A stretch of DNA of 64,000 bases, from positions 19,821 to 83,820 of the forward strand of contig JAHEDG010000008.1 of assembly GCA_024641335.1 (NCBI GenBank). Direction: 5' to 3'. Below are positions 35,589-44,264 of this stretch, one piece after another. Made by a program: the position numbers and the translations under genes. The stretch comes from Candidatus Zixiibacteriota bacterium. Its GTDB lineage: Bacteria > Zixibacteria > MSB-5A5 > UBA10806. The stretch's first letter is position 1; each line of letters starts with the position of its first letter. Under the pieces are notes generated by a model. The model worked only from the letters and a program-made list of their open reading frames with translations, searched no databases and had not been told where the DNA came from.

Positions 35589-37383
35589 GACGTTGATTCC
35601 TGCGGGAGAGAATAAAATCCCGGAAAGCGTTATAATCGTCGGCCGGAATAATCCCGCCCGAAAACAAGTATCGTCGATGAAACACCGCGTTATCCAGATC
35701 GAACGACATTTCATCCAGAAACTCGAAATTTTCCCGGACCCAGTTGTCCCGGTATTCAGGAGCGTCGATCATGTTACCGGAGGCTCCGGGAATTCTGACG
35801 GTTTCTTCGAGACTGATGGAAGCGGGGCCGCAATACGTACCATCCCGAACATCGGTAAAGATTTCATCCAGAAGAAACGCAACCAGAGGCGATCCGAGAG
35901 AAACACCGCGGGAATTATCGTAATCCCCTGCGGCTATGGTAAAATAGCCGCCAATGATCAGCGAATCGGCGGAATTTTTTCTGACAATGAAATCCTCGGA
36001 AGAGAATTTCCATCCCGATTCCCTTAGGAACATTCCGGTTTCGTCGGCTAGAACGTTTCTATTATTATCTCTAAACAACGTATTATACTTGCCCGCGGCG
36101 TCGTTGGCTAAAACGATATTTAAATCTACTATCAGCGTACTATCTGATTTTCCCGAAAGGTCGAAACACCACGAGATAAGAGCGTCCGGATCAGGGCCGT
36201 CGGGAACCACCCTTAGTCCTGAATAGCCGTCGGTGGCCAGATAGCTTCTGCCTCTGAGCCTTAATGGCGCGAAGGCGAAGGTCGAGGATTGATCACTGGG
36301 ATCGAGTATGAATTCTCGTCCATTATCCCTGATCACAGCCACGGCATGATCGAAGAACCCGGGCCAGGGGTGAAGATCCCTGACGTCCGGGTGTCCGTAG
36401 GTCGATATGAGAGCGGGATAAGACTCGATGCCGATAGACCTGTACATGGCGCTGATCAATACAGCCTGGTCTTTGCAATCTCCGAAACCTCTCCATATAA
36501 TATCGTCGCATTTATGCGGGCTGAAATCCCCCTTGCCTATTTCGAGAGCGTAATAGATTACAGAATCGGCGACAAACCTGAATATTGAGTCGAGGCTGTC
36601 GGCATGATCGTGAGAATCATCAACCACTATAGCGGCCAGATCGCCGGCCTCGGACAGGGATGTTTCAGTATCGGAGCTTAATCCCGCGAAAAAACGTGCC
36701 ACGTCGAACCAGGAACGGCAATCGTATTCGATTCCGTTATATATGAATGTCTCGGAGCTTAAATATAGATAGACGCTGTCGGGGCAGGAATTCGGCTCTG
36801 CAGGAAGATCCGGCAGGTTATCGGCATGGAATATCCTGATGTTGTCAGCGGATTCGCTTTCAAGGCCCGATGAATCGAAATTGAGTTTTACCCGGTTATC
36901 CCACCTTACGCGAATGGTGAATCTATTGGTAAAGCATGAGGGGTCTCTTTCGAAACGCGGGAGATAAAGCAGGCTTTTTATTTTCAGTTTATATTCATAG
37001 TACAGTCTGGCGCCGAGAACCGGGAATCTTAGTGAGATCAGGGCGACCTGAATTCCTCCGAACCGGGCCGCTTCAGGCGACGAGAGCATGCGTATATCGT
37101 TCCATCTGAGCTTGAACTTTCGACCGTCAGGCAAAAGAGTGTATCCTTTGATATCATCGATTTCGATATAGTCATTGATCGGTACCGCCAGCTCGGCGTA
37201 ATCGAAGCCGTCTTCAGAGTAAATTTCGAAGCTCTTATGGATTTTTACCGTAGCTGTCAGGTTTCCCTTTATATCGATATCAGCGCTATCCAGAATGCAA
37301 ATGGCCCCGGCCGCCCGGGCGGGATTCGCCGGAAGCAGAACTCCGGAAATCGCTATTATTATGGAAAGTAATACGGCTTTCAT
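35569..37383 (-). CDS. DUF3857/transglutaminase-like secreted protein, intact triad
   Basis: 604 residues, signal peptide about 1-24 (ARA). DUF3857 domain (about 40-200): YTLLPDGRKFKL, VLGARLYYEYKLKI. The transglutaminase-like papain fold carries C303 (GDCKDQAVL), H346 (FDHAVAV) and D361 (LDPSD), a complete triad. A beta-rich C-terminal domain follows. Exported proteins of this kind are common in Bacteroidetes and relatives and are thought to cleave or cross-link peptides; the substrate is unknown. The downstream gene encodes a paralogue lacking the triad. The four-gene membrane module A ends 42 bases upstream. Confidence 0.8.
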   Translation of the reverse strand: MKAVLLSIIIAISGVLLPANPARAAGAICILDSADIDIKGNLTATVKIHKSFEIYSEDGFDYAELAVPINDYIEIDDIKGYTLLPDGRKFKLRWNDIRMLSSPEAARFGGIQVALISLRFPVLGARLYYEYKLKIKSLLYLPRFERDPSCFTNRFTIRVRWDNRVKLNFDSSGLESESADNIRIFHADNLPDLPAEPNSCPDSVYLYLSSETFIYNGIEYDCRSWFDVARFFAGLSSDTETSLSEAGDLAAIVVDDSHDHADSLDSIFRFVADSVIYYALEIGKGDFSPHKCDDIIWRGFGDCKDQAVLISAMYRSIGIESYPALISTYGHPDVRDLHPWPGFFDHAVAVIRDNGREFILDPSDQSSTFAFAPLRLRGRSYLATDGYSGLRVVPDGPDPDALISWCFDLSGKSDSTLIVDLNIVLANDAAGKYNTLFRDNNRNVLADETGMFLRESGWKFSSEDFIVRKNSADSLIIGGYFTIAAGDYDNSRGVSLGSPLVAFLLDEIFTDVRDGTYCGPASISLEETVRIPGASGNMIDAPEYRDNWVRENFEFLDEMSFDLDNAVFHRRYLFSGGIIPADDYNAFRDFILSRRNQRHVFISK

Positions 37384-37425
37384 CGCCGGCCAACTATGGT
37401 GTTTCAGGAGAAATAACGGTATCCC

Positions 37426-38178
37426 CTAAAGGTTAAAATAATTTCCCAGAGCCGAAACCCAATCGATCAGAAAGTTGAATCTACCGATCAGGAGAGAAAT
37501 CCTGGCCATGACCGTATATCCGAAAGTAGCGCCGAATCCTATCATCAGGGTCCAGATTCCGATTTTAGCCGCCGCGCCCAGGACACCAGTATGTTCAGCA
37601 GAGAAATAAAAATAAGCAAGTCCGCAAACACACCCTAATAATATAATAATATCTCCGATGCCGGTCCAGATTCCCATCATACTGTTTCCATAATAGTATA
37701 AAGTGGAGAGGTCGGAGACGATAGTGTTATATATTATGACCGGATTGAACATATTGGCCGCCACCTGCCGAATTACGAAGCTTTGAATATACAGCGGCAA
37801 GGCTACTCCGGCGGAGATTCCGAGATAATAAGCGATGGGCCAGCGGGAGATCCAGGCCTTGCTCTTGAAAAAGCGGGTGAACATCAAACACCCGATAACA
37901 CCGGGAGTCAGATTTGCCAGCAATATCCCGATTTTGGCCGGAATGGATCCTCCGGCGGCTCCGAAGGCCGAAACCGAATCGACCAGAGGTTCGATCCAGA
38001 GGTCGGTCAGGGATGTATGATATAGTATAGCTATCCAGTAACCGGCTGAGATTCCGACTATCAGATGTTCGGCGAATCTATAGAACGGGTTATCGCGATA
38101 GAGAAACGAGAAAATGCTGAGGGTCAGAAAAGCCGCGACAGTCATCCAGATCAATGTACCGAGAGAAATCTGTTCCAT
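37426..38178 (-). CDS. Module A subunit 4: polytopic membrane protein
   Basis: 250 residues, six or seven predicted membrane helices. The N-terminus has IWMTVAAFLTLSIFSFLYRD followed by NPFYRFAEHLIVGISAGYW. The paralogue at 41942-42673 has FLYKDNPFYKFCEALFVGIS in the same place, so this is the family signature. A second shared stretch is GLAYFYFSAEHTG and FGATFGYTVMARISLLIGR. No described family is recognised. Last gene of module A; nine bases separate it from subunit 3. Confidence 0.7.
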   Translation of the reverse strand: MEQISLGTLIWMTVAAFLTLSIFSFLYRDNPFYRFAEHLIVGISAGYWIAILYHTSLTDLWIEPLVDSVSAFGAAGGSIPAKIGILLANLTPGVIGCLMFTRFFKSKAWISRWPIAYYLGISAGVALPLYIQSFVIRQVAANMFNPVIIYNTIVSDLSTLYYYGNSMMGIWTGIGDIIILLGCVCGLAYFYFSAEHTGVLGAAAKIGIWTLMIGFGATFGYTVMARISLLIGRFNFLIDWVSALGNYFNL

Positions 38179-38187
38179 AATACCTGT

Positions 38188-39015
38188 CTAAATCCTTTTC
38201 CTGGTGGCGAAAAAAGCGATATTTCCGATGATGATGAAAATAATTATGAAGATGTGGGCGACAGAGACCGAGGTCATGGCCCTGTTGGCGATATCTTTGG
38301 GACGCCCGATGAGCTTTTCGTATTCGGCCGCGCCCTTGAGGCCGCCCATTAGTCCGAAAATCTGCTTCGACTGCAAAAAGGCGTAATAATCGGTGGCGAT
38401 GACGGCGGTAACTCCCAGGGCCAGCGGCGCCCCGTAACGGCCGTTGGCGTTGTTGATCCAGGAATCGACACCCGACGTGGCGTTGATATTCACGATGCAG
38501 TCGACGTTCGAGTAGTTGTTCACTCCGGCCATCATAGGCAGTTCGTCGAGATTATTGTTATAATAGTCTTTGGGGAACGGTTTGCGGAAATTTTCTCCCA
38601 TATTCAGGATGACGATATCGGGATACGGCTTATAGCCCAGGAAAACATAATCTTCGCCATAAGTTTTATCGAATTCAGCGGCAACAGTCCGCAAATCCTG
38701 TTCGATCAGGAGAACTCCCTGAATTTGAAGAGCGGTGGTGATAACTTTGATGCCTCTGGAAAAACAATGTCTTAAAACAGCTTTGGCCATCGGCTGCAGT
38801 TCGGCCATGGTATCAGGCGAATACTCCATCGGCAGCATTATAATAGTTCCCCTCGGCAGAGATTCGAGCCGATCGTAGACCGATTGCACTTCGGGAGTGA
38901 TTTTGATCGGCAGACGTATCACTGTGAGCATCGGGAAAAAAGTGGCCGCGCCTATGACCAGATAGACCCATCGACGGTCCAGATTGAGCATTTTATTCCA
39001 GAATCCGGCGGCCAT
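38188..39015 (-). CDS. Module A subunit 3: bitopic protein with Rossmann-like domain
   Basis: 275 residues, one membrane helix at each end (about 16-36 and 248-268). Between them is an alpha/beta domain: ITPEVQSVYDRLESLPRGT, IIMLPMEYSPDTMAELQPMA, then VDCIVNINATSG and GLMGGLKGAAEYEKLIG. The paralogue at 42680 keeps ELQPMA, GLMGGMKGAAELEK and the final HIFVILFIVIGNIAYFATR. The ATG shares one base with the stop of subunit 2 (TAATG). Function unknown; the conserved GGxKGAAE could form a ligand or partner site. Confidence 0.7.
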   Translation of the reverse strand: MAAGFWNKMLNLDRRWVYLVIGAATFFPMLTVIRLPIKITPEVQSVYDRLESLPRGTIIMLPMEYSPDTMAELQPMAKAVLRHCFSRGIKVITTALQIQGVLLIEQDLRTVAAEFDKTYGEDYVFLGYKPYPDIVILNMGENFRKPFPKDYYNNNLDELPMMAGVNNYSNVDCIVNINATSGVDSWINNANGRYGAPLALGVTAVIATDYYAFLQSKQIFGLMGGLKGAAEYEKLIGRPKDIANRAMTSVSVAHIFIIIFIIIGNIAFFATRKRI

Positions 39016-39665
39016 TATTTACCTCCCCCGAGCCAGGTTCTCTCTACCCCAAGTATGATCTTCAGCGAGGTGGCGGCCACACCCAAACCGACCCCAATAT
39101 ATATAGCCCGTTTGGCGGCAGTATTGGGATAGTCCAGAATGTACCTGGCGAGATCGGAGATTCTCGTCCCCTCCGGCATCCAGGCGGTTAAGGCGTCGCC
39201 GACAGGTATTCTGCCCAGCATAACTATTACGGCCGAGGCCAACAGGAGAGTTGCCAGGACAGTCTTGGCCCTGAACGCTCTGTAGGCGGCGGAAGCGATA
39301 AAAAACGCCAGCAGAGAGAACATTGTGGCCTGCACCGGCGAGAGGACATAAAAGTACATCTTCATGAAAAGTCCTCTGGGGTCCTGGACAGCCTCAGGGG
39401 ACGATAATCCGAGAACGGTCATAAAAACCAGCGCCCCTATAGTTACCAGGGAATAGGGCCATTTCTCCTTGCGCCTGGAGATCTTGTCGTAATGGAGATT
39501 GACCAGGGAGCCAATTCCGACCGCCAGGGTAAAAATACCGATAATGATAGTCCAGTTGAGCGCGTTCTGGTATATGACCGCGGAGATATTATGAGGCACG
39601 AAATACTGCAGGGCCATAAAAGCCCCGCAGATAAAGACGATCACAAGAGGTACTTCTCTTCTCAT
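39015..39665 (-). CDS. Module A subunit 2: six-helix membrane protein
   Basis: 216 residues, about six membrane helices. Signature stretch SPVQATMFSLLAFFIASAAY then RAFRAKTVLATLLL and VMLGRIPVGD. Module B has SPLSATMFAMLAFYVASASY and RAFRARNAQATILL. Both end with a helix and the tail ILGVERTWLGG/ILGIERTYLGG, so the C-terminus is conserved and probably functional. No family is recognised. It sits 46 bases after subunit 1 and overlaps subunit 3. Confidence 0.7.
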   Translation of the reverse strand: MRREVPLVIVFICGAFMALQYFVPHNISAVIYQNALNWTIIIGIFTLAVGIGSLVNLHYDKISRRKEKWPYSLVTIGALVFMTVLGLSSPEAVQDPRGLFMKMYFYVLSPVQATMFSLLAFFIASAAYRAFRAKTVLATLLLASAVIVMLGRIPVGDALTAWMPEGTRISDLARYILDYPNTAAKRAIYIGVGLGVAATSLKIILGVERTWLGGGK

Positions 39666-39711
39666 CTCTGGCCGCGCTTTCTTCGGCGATGTATCATATT
39701 CATCATAATAA

Positions 39712-40962
39712 TCAGCCGCCTATTACCCAGTTTTTCAGAGCCTCCCCGGCTCCGCTGTCAAAGAGGTAAACAATAGAACCGATAAGCATCAGGGTTATAG
39801 CCATGATTTTCCCCCAGTCCTGAGCTTTCAGGGTCCCCAACTGTTGAGGTTCCTGTGAGAGATAGGCTGACGCCGCGTAAAGCTCCTCGCCCATCAGCGT
39901 ATAATCGCAGGCGGCCACAAAAAACGGTATTTGAATGAGCTGATCTGTTCCGGCTATCTGGACCGATCCTGAGACAAAACCGGTCTCCGCCAGAACCAGC
40001 GACTCGGCATAAAACATCCCCATATAGAAATTAGTGGCCGGTTTTTCTCTCAACATGGTACCATTAACCGAAGCGGTATACGGGAATTGATCCTGGGTAA
40101 CGAAATAAACATCTTTGGGATCGTAATCGTCGGGCCGGCCGGCGGAGGAATAAGCTTCCTTGACTACCTCCTGGCAGATGGTCATGACGACCGGATCGTA
40201 ATTAGGCACGATAATCCTGGTTTGATATTCAGCAACCTTTTTGGCCACCCTGGCCAGAATAGTAAAAGCGGCGATGGTCGCCACCCTCGAAGCCTCTCCC
40301 AATCCGGGCACGAACAGGATCGGCCGTCCCATTTCCGTGGCTCGACCTATGGCATCATCGACAGCGTCGATACCCGGGATGGGGCGTACATACAAGGTTC
40401 CGCCTCGTTTGGCGAGATTTATGAGATACAGAGCTGTCCCGGAAAACAGGGCCATGAATAATAAAACCAGAATTCTCTTGGTATGAAATAACTGGGCGCC
40501 GGGAACCGCTGGTCCGGCTGTTTCGGCATAGAGAGTATCACGGCCGTAAAGAGCGGCGACCTGATAATAGAAATTTTCTCCGTTTTTCAGATCGGGATCG
40601 GAATCGGAATAACCGGTAGAGCCTGCCGGAAGCCTGGTTAAAAACGAAAAGCCATCATCGAGAGAAGCCGAACGATACAGCAGATAACCATCTACAGAAT
40701 TGAATATGGTATTATCTCCCGGAGCCTTGCTCCAGCTGATGGAGATAGCTCCTCCGGCGTCGTTTGGGGAATCAGCCGCGGCCAGATTTTCCGGGGGGCC
40801 GGGTTGAGGGGCAAGAGAGCTATATTTGAATACGAACACCGAATCGGGATCGACAAAGGTCATATGAGAATGCGGAGGTTGAGCCTGTGCGATGTACGCG
40901 GATAGGACCGAAAGCAGGGTTACAATCGCGAACATCGGGATTTTTTTACCGGGCTGGATCAT
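39712..40962 (-). CDS. Module A subunit 1: FN3 and DUF6754-like membrane protein
   Basis: 416 residues from ATG 40962 (AAAGAG upstream; a TTG lies one codon earlier). Signal peptide about 1-27, one fibronectin type III-like domain (about 55-150; AISISWSKAPGD, YLLYRSAS), a helix (about 163-184), then a conserved domain (about 190-385) with DAVDDAIGRATEMGRPILFV, LARVAKKVAEYQTRIIVP, EVVKEAYSSAGRPDDY, AGTDQLIQIPFFVAACDYTL and EELYAASAYLSQEP, and a final helix. I associate that domain with DUF6754, of unknown function. The module B homologue has two FN3 domains. First gene of module A. Confidence 0.7.
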   Translation of the reverse strand: MIQPGKKIPMFAIVTLLSVLSAYIAQAQPPHSHMTFVDPDSVFVFKYSSLAPQPGPPENLAAADSPNDAGGAISISWSKAPGDNTIFNSVDGYLLYRSASLDDGFSFLTRLPAGSTGYSDSDPDLKNGENFYYQVAALYGRDTLYAETAGPAVPGAQLFHTKRILVLLFMALFSGTALYLINLAKRGGTLYVRPIPGIDAVDDAIGRATEMGRPILFVPGLGEASRVATIAAFTILARVAKKVAEYQTRIIVPNYDPVVMTICQEVVKEAYSSAGRPDDYDPKDVYFVTQDQFPYTASVNGTMLREKPATNFYMGMFYAESLVLAETGFVSGSVQIAGTDQLIQIPFFVAACDYTLMGEELYAASAYLSQEPQQLGTLKAQDWGKIMAITLMLIGSIVYLFDSGAGEALKNWVIGG

Positions 40963-41181
40963 CAAACTCTTTTCCGGTTTTCAGGAATTCCGTCATCGCG
41001 ATCAATACAATCGATTCGAGGTTTTATTCCCGAAAGTGGTTACCTGTTTTTTGTTTTCAACGATTCCGAATCATGCTCGCGCCGAAAGAGGATTATTTGG
41101 CCGCTCTACCGGAATCGCGACGAACAAGATAATATAATCGAGCGATCACCGCACTATTTTTCTGGCAGCCGGGATCAACAG

Positions 41182-41625
41182 CTAATGATCCATCGTCGGC
41201 GGCTGATATTGATAGAGCGAAGTCATCATCTTGATTTCAGCGTCCTTCACCGAGATATGATGCTTCAACAAATCTCTTATAGACAGGATACCGAGCAGTC
41301 TGTCTTCCTCAACGATGGGCATATGACGGCATCCGACCTGCTTCATCATAGCCAGGCAGGTTTCATAGGAATCGGCGGCCTGGCACACAACCACATTGGT
41401 GGTCATAATCTCGGATACCTTAATTTCTTTGGGATCCTTGCCCGCGCTGACCACGCGATTTAAAATATCCCGTTCGGTGAATATGCCTTTCAGTTTACCG
41501 TCTTCCAGAACTACAACCGCCCCGATCTTGGCCGCCGTCATCTTGGAGGCCGCGTCCATAACGGTCATCCCGGGCGTAACGTAGGTCAGACGTTTTCCCG
41601 CCAGAATATCTTTAGCCTGTTCCAT
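41182..41625 (-). CDS. CBS-domain pair protein
   Basis: 147 residues from ATG 41625, chosen because AAAGGGG is seven bases upstream; an ATG two codons earlier touches the Shine-Dalgarno. Two CBS domains: VMDAASKMTAAKIGAVVVLE, GIFTERDILNRVV and then SYETCLAMMKQVGCRHMPIV, LLGILSIRDLLKHH. CBS pairs bind adenine nucleotides and usually regulate a partner. It stands alone between modules A and B on their strand, so a regulatory link to them is possible but unproven. Confidence 0.85.
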   Translation of the reverse strand: MEQAKDILAGKRLTYVTPGMTVMDAASKMTAAKIGAVVVLEDGKLKGIFTERDILNRVVSAGKDPKEIKVSEIMTTNVVVCQAADSYETCLAMMKQVGCRHMPIVEEDRLLGILSIRDLLKHHISVKDAEIKMMTSLYQYQPPTMDH

Positions 41626-41941
41626 GATCATCCCCTTTATCTATGAGACCTGTTTACCAGCTAAGGTCCCGGCTTCTGTAAACCTAATTGAATTGCCGCT
41701 GGTCATTGCCGGGCGAACCCTCTTACTAATAATCGTACAATACCAATTTACCATTTTAGTCCGTTAAAACATAGCTTAAAATACTACAACTCATAACTTC
41801 TTTGATTTCATCAGCTTTCATCACCGCCGGATTCTTTCCTATCCGTTCACTATGCCTTATACAAATCAGAATGAAAATTCGATATTCCTTTTGATAGTTT
41901 TTGAATAAAGTCAGGGTGAAGCCCCTGAAACGCGGATTATA
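41626..41941. other. 316-bp intergenic stretch between CBS gene and module B
   Basis: No gene seen. It contains the Shine-Dalgarno of the CBS gene and an imperfect inverted repeat GTTTAC..GTAAAC near 41650-41680. The promoter of the CBS gene is probably here but no clear hexamer pair was found. Confidence 0.4.
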
Positions 41942-42673
41942 TTATCGGATCAGGCCGAGCCAGTCGCCGAAGAGGAAATACAATCGTCCGATCAGAAGGG
42001 ACATACGAGACATGACCGTATAGCCGAATGACGCTCCGAAAGTTACCATCAGGAAATAGATACCGATTTTGGCGCTGAAACCGAAGGCCCCTTTGTGCTC
42101 CTTGGAAAAATAGAAATAGGCCAGACCGGTCAAAGTGCCGATGACCAGGACCAGGTTTCCGAGGAAAGCGGCGAAATAATTATCGAGAGATCCGCCGGCG
42201 GCCAGGGCCGAAATTTTATTCAGATCTATAAGAGGAATTACGGTTTTCTGAAGCTGGCTCAGGAAGTTGGATTGGAAATAGGTGATCATATAGAGTCCGG
42301 AGGTGGAACCGACAACGACGGCCAGCGGCCAGCGGGAGATCCATCCGATACTGGGGAACAGACGCATCAGCATCATCAGCCCAAGAATACCGGCCAGAAC
42401 ATACCATATCCGCTCATCCCATTGTCCGGCTAAGATATTTTGAATGGCGCCGTTATCCTCGGATAAGCCGAGCATTCTGGTAATCCCGAGATTATCGAAA
42501 AGTTTGGGCAGAAGATTCTGGAAATAAAGCGATACGAACCAGTATCCGGCAGAAATCCCCACGAACAAAGCTTCGCAGAATTTATAGAAAGGATTATCCT
42601 TATAGAGAAACGATGTTATTCCTATGGTCAGGAAAGCGGCAACCCAGACACCGAATTCTGTGGATAAGTGCAT
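41942..42673 (-). CDS. Module B subunit 4: polytopic membrane protein
   Basis: 243 residues, six or seven helices. It carries the signature FLYKDNPFYKFCEALFVGIS and the closing FGASFGYTVMSRMSLLIGRL shared with the module A protein at 37426. WISRWPLAVVVGSTSGLYM also matches WISRWPIAYYLGISAGVAL there. Middle loops differ strongly. Last gene of module B; six bases after subunit 3. Confidence 0.7.
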   Translation of the reverse strand: MHLSTEFGVWVAAFLTIGITSFLYKDNPFYKFCEALFVGISAGYWFVSLYFQNLLPKLFDNLGITRMLGLSEDNGAIQNILAGQWDERIWYVLAGILGLMMLMRLFPSIGWISRWPLAVVVGSTSGLYMITYFQSNFLSQLQKTVIPLIDLNKISALAAGGSLDNYFAAFLGNLVLVIGTLTGLAYFYFSKEHKGAFGFSAKIGIYFLMVTFGASFGYTVMSRMSLLIGRLYFLFGDWLGLIR

Positions 42674-42679
42674 TATTTA

Positions 42680-43588
42680 CTAGCCTTTCCTGCCTGATTT
42701 ACCCCGGGTGGCGAAATAAGCGATATTCCCGATGACAATAAATAATATTACGAAGATATGAGCGGCTGTCTGGCTGACCATAAACATGGTAGCCTTGGCC
42801 TTATGCCCGACAACCTTTTCCAACTCGGCGGCGCCTTTCATGCCTCCCATCAGACCCGACAACTGACCGCTGTCGAGATAAGGATAGACCTGGGGAGCCT
42901 GTACGGCTGTATTTCCGGCTCCGCAGGCGACATGGAATCTATCGACCGCGAACTGGACCCACTCTACCGTGCCTGGGTAACCGGCGGAGAGATTGAAAAT
43001 AAAATCGAAATCGGAAAGTTGGTTGAGTCCTCTCATTATATCAAATTCTTCAATAGGTTTTCCCAACCTTAGATCGGAAGCGAAGGCGGCTTTAATGGAC
43101 GATCCCATCCTCTGAATAACCAATTCGTTTCCAGCCTGGAAACCGAGGTTGACAAAATCGATTCCGTATCTGGCTGTATCCGGGCCGACGACAATAAGGT
43201 CGGTTCCGAAATACAGCGTATCACCGTTTTCCACGATGAATTCGTCTTTGGCTTCATTAATAGAGACAAGCGCCTTATTGGCCTGCATCGGCCCCTGCGG
43301 CCAGAGTCCGATGATCACGAACCTGAGATTGTTTTGTATGAAGTAACGGAAACCGGATTCGGCCATCGGCTGCAGCTCCGGTTCGGAGCCGGGATCGTAA
43401 TCGCAGGCGACCATGATCCTGGATCCCGACGGGAGGCTGCTGATAGCGTCGTAGAATATCTGCACCTCGTCGGTGACCTTGATATTGATTTTTATGCCGA
43501 GGAAAATCGGAATGCTGAGAGCCAGGAAGATTACCAGGAATATGATCCGGCGGTCGATAGCCAGGAGTTTTTCAAATATTCTCTGCAT
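42680..43588 (-). CDS. Module B subunit 3: bitopic protein with Rossmann-like domain
   Basis: 302 residues with terminal helices at about 15-35 and 268-290. Core: VTDEVQIFYDAISSLPSGSR, MVACDYDPGSEPELQPMAES, FDFIFNLSAGYPG, LSGLMGGMKGAAELEKVVG. It is 27 residues longer than the module A homologue, with the extra sequence in the middle. Polar C-terminus RGKSGRKG. The conserved ELQPMA and GGMKGAAE are the shared marks. One base separates it from subunit 2. Confidence 0.7.
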   Translation of the reverse strand: MQRIFEKLLAIDRRIIFLVIFLALSIPIFLGIKINIKVTDEVQIFYDAISSLPSGSRIMVACDYDPGSEPELQPMAESGFRYFIQNNLRFVIIGLWPQGPMQANKALVSINEAKDEFIVENGDTLYFGTDLIVVGPDTARYGIDFVNLGFQAGNELVIQRMGSSIKAAFASDLRLGKPIEEFDIMRGLNQLSDFDFIFNLSAGYPGTVEWVQFAVDRFHVACGAGNTAVQAPQVYPYLDSGQLSGLMGGMKGAAELEKVVGHKAKATMFMVSQTAAHIFVILFIVIGNIAYFATRGKSGRKG

Positions 43589-43589
43589 C

Positions 43590-44249
43590 CTAATCGCCTC
43601 CCAGGTAGGTCCGCTCTATCCCGAGAATTACCCGGAGGGCTGTGGATATGAGTCCCAGGGAGATTCCGATCATAATAGCTCTCTGGCCGGCGACATTAAA
43701 GAAATTCATGATGATATTGGAGAGATTGGAAATCTGCCATCCTTCTGGCAAAAAGAACACTCCGCTTAGCCAGTCGCTGAAAGGCGTCCGTCCGATCATA
43801 ACCACGAACGCGGCCAGCAGCAGAATCGTAGCCTGGGCGTTGCGGGCTCTGAACGCCCGATATGATGCCGAGGCGACATAGAACGCCAGCATGGCGAACA
43901 TGGTAGCTGAAAGCGGAGAATAAACGTTGATATAAAGCCAGTCGAAACTGGTCCCCGGCTCCTGGAACCTTCTGCCGCCGGAGAAGAAGAAGCCGGCAAT
44001 GACTATAAGCAAAAAGGAGATTATGGTAACAACAGCGTAGAAGCGGTCTTTATCCTTCTTATAGATCTTATTGAGCGAGATCTTCAGAAGATTCAAGGCT
44101 CCCAGCCAGATGGCGCAGGCGGCAATGATGGAGAACCAATCCGAGAACATATCGGCCATGAATCCCAACGGGTAATGTGGAACGAAGAACTGAACGACAA
44201 ATGTCAGGCCTACAACGGCGGTTAATATTAACGGAATTTCTCTTTTCAA
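43590..44249 (-). CDS. Module B subunit 2: six-helix membrane protein
   Basis: 219 residues. It begins MKREIPLILTAVVGLTFVVQ, close to the module A start MRREVPLVIVFICG, and keeps VPHYPLGF, the SPLSATMFAMLAFYVASASY stretch and the tail LGIERTYLGGD. It has about six membrane helices. It starts 15 bases after subunit 1. No family is recognised outside the pair. Confidence 0.7.
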   Translation of the reverse strand: MKREIPLILTAVVGLTFVVQFFVPHYPLGFMADMFSDWFSIIAACAIWLGALNLLKISLNKIYKKDKDRFYAVVTIISFLLIVIAGFFFSGGRRFQEPGTSFDWLYINVYSPLSATMFAMLAFYVASASYRAFRARNAQATILLLAAFVVMIGRTPFSDWLSGVFFLPEGWQISNLSNIIMNFFNVAGQRAIMIGISLGLISTALRVILGIERTYLGGD

Positions 44250-44264
44250 CCGTTCACTCCCGTC

